Assembly: GCA_016710435.1 (NCBI GenBank) | Contig: JADJVV010000001.1 | Location: 1,572,501-1,636,500, forward strand | Direction of reading: 5' to 3' | From: Hyphomicrobiales bacterium | GTDB lineage: Bacteria; Pseudomonadota; Alphaproteobacteria; Rhizobiales; Aestuariivirgaceae | Length of the DNA stretch: 64,000 bases | Shown: positions 61,401 through 64,000 of the stretch, in pieces | How positions within the stretch are numbered: the first letter of the stretch is position 1 | Layout of the letters: each line of letters starts with the position of its first letter | The notes under the pieces: model-generated | Database searches by the model: none | Seen by the model: the letters and a program-made list of their open reading frames with translations, nothing else | What the model was told of the DNA's origin: nothing | Position numbers and translations under genes: made by a program

Positions 61401-64000
61401 CTTATGGTTGCGATTCTGGTGCTGACGCTGATTCAAGCTGCAGAGCCTGCCGTCGCCCAGGACCAATCCCAGCCGGCCGGGGAGCCACCGGCGGTAGCCC
61501 AGGTGCCGATCCCGCGCTTCCGTGCCATTGATGCCGACGCACCCCATCCGCAGAAACTGCCGCTGCCCACCGTCCGCCTGCTGGCGGAACCGGATTTTGC
61601 CCCGTGGAGCTTCACGCTGGAGGACGGCACGCTCGCGGGTATCTCCGTTGATCTTGTACGCGCCGCCTGCACTGAGGCGGGCCTGACCTGCGACGTGATG
61701 GCGACGCCCTTCACCGGTCTCCTGCCCGCCCTGCAGAAGGGCGACGGCGACGTCATCGTCACGGGACTTCGCCTGAACGGCGATCTCATGTCGAACACGG
61801 CACTCACCCGTCCCTATTTCCGTGCCATGGGCCGCTTCATGATCCGCCGGGGCACGCAGGTGCTGGCCGCTGATCCGCGCGCACTTGCGGGGCGGCGCAT
61901 CGGCGTCGTCAAGGGCACGGCCCATGAGGCGTTCCTCAAGACCTACTACGACAAGTCGCAGCTTGTTCCGGAAGACAGCGAAGCGGTCATGTACGAGGCC
62001 TTGCGCACCGGCGCGCTGGACGTGGCCTTCGGCGACAGCCTGCGCATGTCCTTCTGGATGAACAGCGATGGCGCGCGCAAATGCTGCGCCGGGCTGGGCG
62101 GCGCCGTCATCGATTCCGAAACCTTCTCGCGCCCCCTCGTCTACGTTGTCCGCCAGGACAAGGCCGCAGTGCGCGACCGCCTCGACGAGGCGCTCGACAC
62201 GCTGGAGGAAAACGGAACGACGGCGAGCATCTTCGCGCGCTATCTCCCCGCCCCCATTTGGTAACTCTCAAGATCCAGGACTGACCATGATTGACGCACG
62301 CAAGATCATCTTGCCACCGGGCCGCGCGGCTGCTGTCCCGATTTATGTGGTGAGCAAGGCGGATTGGCCAAAGCTCCACCAGTCGCTCTCCGCACAGGAC
62401 AAGGCCTGGGCCGGCACGCACGGCTTCGAGGCGGCACCTCTGGCCGTGCTGGCCGTACCTGGCAAGGCGGGGGAATTGGCCAGCGTCTACGTGGGCGCGC
62501 CGGCCGAGCGGGACGATCCCTTCGCGCTGGGCGCCATCGCCACGCGCCTGCCGGAAGGCATCTATGCCTTTGCCGAGAAGAGCCAGTGCACGGTCTCCGT
62601 GGCCCTGGGCTGGTGCGGCGAACTGTACAAATACGATCCCTACCGCACGACACGGATCAAAGGCGTCACCCTCTGCATGCCCTCCAAAGAAGCAGCAGCA
62701 GAGGCCGTAATGATCGCCAACGCCATCTTTTCGGTGCGCGATCAGGTCAACACACCGGCGAACCTCTATGGTCCCGACGAACTGGAGCGTGATGCTCGCG
62801 CGCTGGCGAAGGCGCACAGCGCCAGGATCAGCGTTACCTCGGGAGCGGCATTGGCAAAAGGCTTCCCCCTCATTCATGCCGTCGGTGTTGCTTCGCCGCG
62901 CAAGCCCCGCCTCATCGACATCACATGGGGGCAGGCAAAGCACCCGAAGGTGACACTGGTCGGCAAGGGTGTCGTCTTCGATACGGGTGGACTCGATATC
63001 AAACCATCGGCATCCATGCTGCTGATGAAGAAGGACATGGGCGGCGCTGCAAACGTGCTGGGGCTCGCCCGGCTCATCATGGAAGCGAAGGTGAAGGTCA
63101 GGCTGCGGGTGCTTGTTCCTGCAGTTGAAAATGCCATTGCCGGTGACGCCTTCCGCCCCGGCGACATCTTCAAGTCACGCAAGGGCCTGACCGTCGAGAT
63201 CGGCAACACCGATGCCGAGGGCCGACTCATCCTCGCCGATGCCCTGGCGCTGGCGGATGAGGAAAAACCAGACTTGCTGCTCGACATGGCGACGTTGACG
63301 GGTGCCGCCCGCGTTGCCACCGGACCCGATCTGCCGCCGTTCTACACAGACGACGAACAGCTTGCCGCCGACGTGAGCCGCCTTGCCTTCACCGTCAACG
63401 ATCCCTTGTGGCGGCTGCCCTTGTGGCAGCCCTATGCCAGCATGATCGAGACGCCGGTCGCCGACATGAACAACGCAGGCGCCGGCGGCTTTGCCGGGTC
63501 GATCACCGCGGCGCTGTTCCTCCGCCGCTTCGTGGAACACGCCAAGGCCTACGTGCATTTCGACATCTTCGCCTGGACGCCCACGGCAAAGCCGGGACGG
63601 CCCAGGGGCGGCGAGGCACAGGCCATGCGGGCCATGTTTGCGCTGCTGCGTGAGCGTTACGGAAAGTGACTTGCAGCGCCCGCGGTTTTAGCGAATGATA
63701 CGGGGCCGAAACAAACGGGCCGCCGCTCATGCCCCACAGACTCTCACCCGCCCAGTGCATGAAGCTCTGGCACGATGTCCATCTTTCCCTTGTCCATGAT
63801 GATGCGCCTGACCTGTCTGTGCGCCAGATGAGCGTGCTGCTGACCGTTTATCTGGAGGCCCCGCCGCACACGGTGCGCGGACTTGCTTCCAAGCTCCGCG
63901 TCACAAAACCTGTGATCACACGCGCCCTCGACAGCATGGGCAAGCTCGGTCTCGTCAGCCGCCGCCGCGACGAGAAGGACAAGCGCAACGTGCTGGTGCA

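Overview
The window looks like a chromosomal segment of a GC-rich alphaproteobacterium, most likely of the Hyphomicrobiales (Rhizobiales). The basis is the ribonuclease D-lptC-lptA-lptB-rpoN-ptsN cluster, an NDUFA9-type epimerase, an Entner-Doudoroff operon without phosphofructokinase, ATP-type PEP carboxykinase, a cpa/tad pilus operon and dense packing with 1-8 nt start/stop overlaps. No rRNA, CRISPR array, transposase or intact integrase is visible.

Positions 1-10900 are accessory. One minus-strand train runs from 10351 to the left edge: HigB toxin and HigA antitoxin, a DUF262-DUF1524-AlbA fusion (GmrSD-like), an MmeI-like DNA methyltransferase whose N-terminal nuclease signature appears lost, an unrecognised 260-aa protein, an SF2 helicase, a GIY-YIG nuclease and a truncated LysR regulator. 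Methylase, 260-aa protein, helicase and GIY-YIG gene overlap by 4-8 nt. They read as one restriction-modification-like or anti-phage system in which cleavage has moved to a separate GIY-YIG protein; this is the strongest candidate for something undescribed. The island ends at an intact tRNA-Arg(CCG). A 5' half of a second, slightly different tRNA-Arg(CCG) lies about 260 bp further on, with a scar and a protein-like ORF tail between them, as expected from past integration events at this tRNA.

Positions 11000-34000 are core chromosome: acyltransferase, polA, pckA, a TRAP transporter for 2-oxo acids or similar (dctQM with a convergent dctP), infC, an alpha/beta hydrolase, an SDR-queG-GST chain, uppP, the NDUFA9-like protein, tRNA-Leu(CAG), rnd-lptCAB-rpoN-ptsN and hrpB.

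Positions 34000-46400 are mostly carbohydrate and cofactor metabolism. A PfkB-type fructokinase is divergent from zwf-pgl-edd-eda-mtnA across a region with two perfect palindromes. DUF599, prfC, glk, pncA, an FAH-family hydrolase and a DMT exporter follow. Fructokinase, glucokinase and the ED genes together carry hexoses to pyruvate, while pckA and the TRAP system serve growth on organic acids.

Positions 46400-64000 hold a semialdehyde dehydrogenase, another DMT protein and a Tad pilus locus split into a minus arm (two TadE/TadG-like pseudopilins and a CpaC-N-like protein) and a plus arm (cpaABCDEF-tadBC), with no Flp pilin in the window. A GT2 glycosyltransferase, a solute-binding protein, an M17 aminopeptidase and a truncated MarR regulator close the window.
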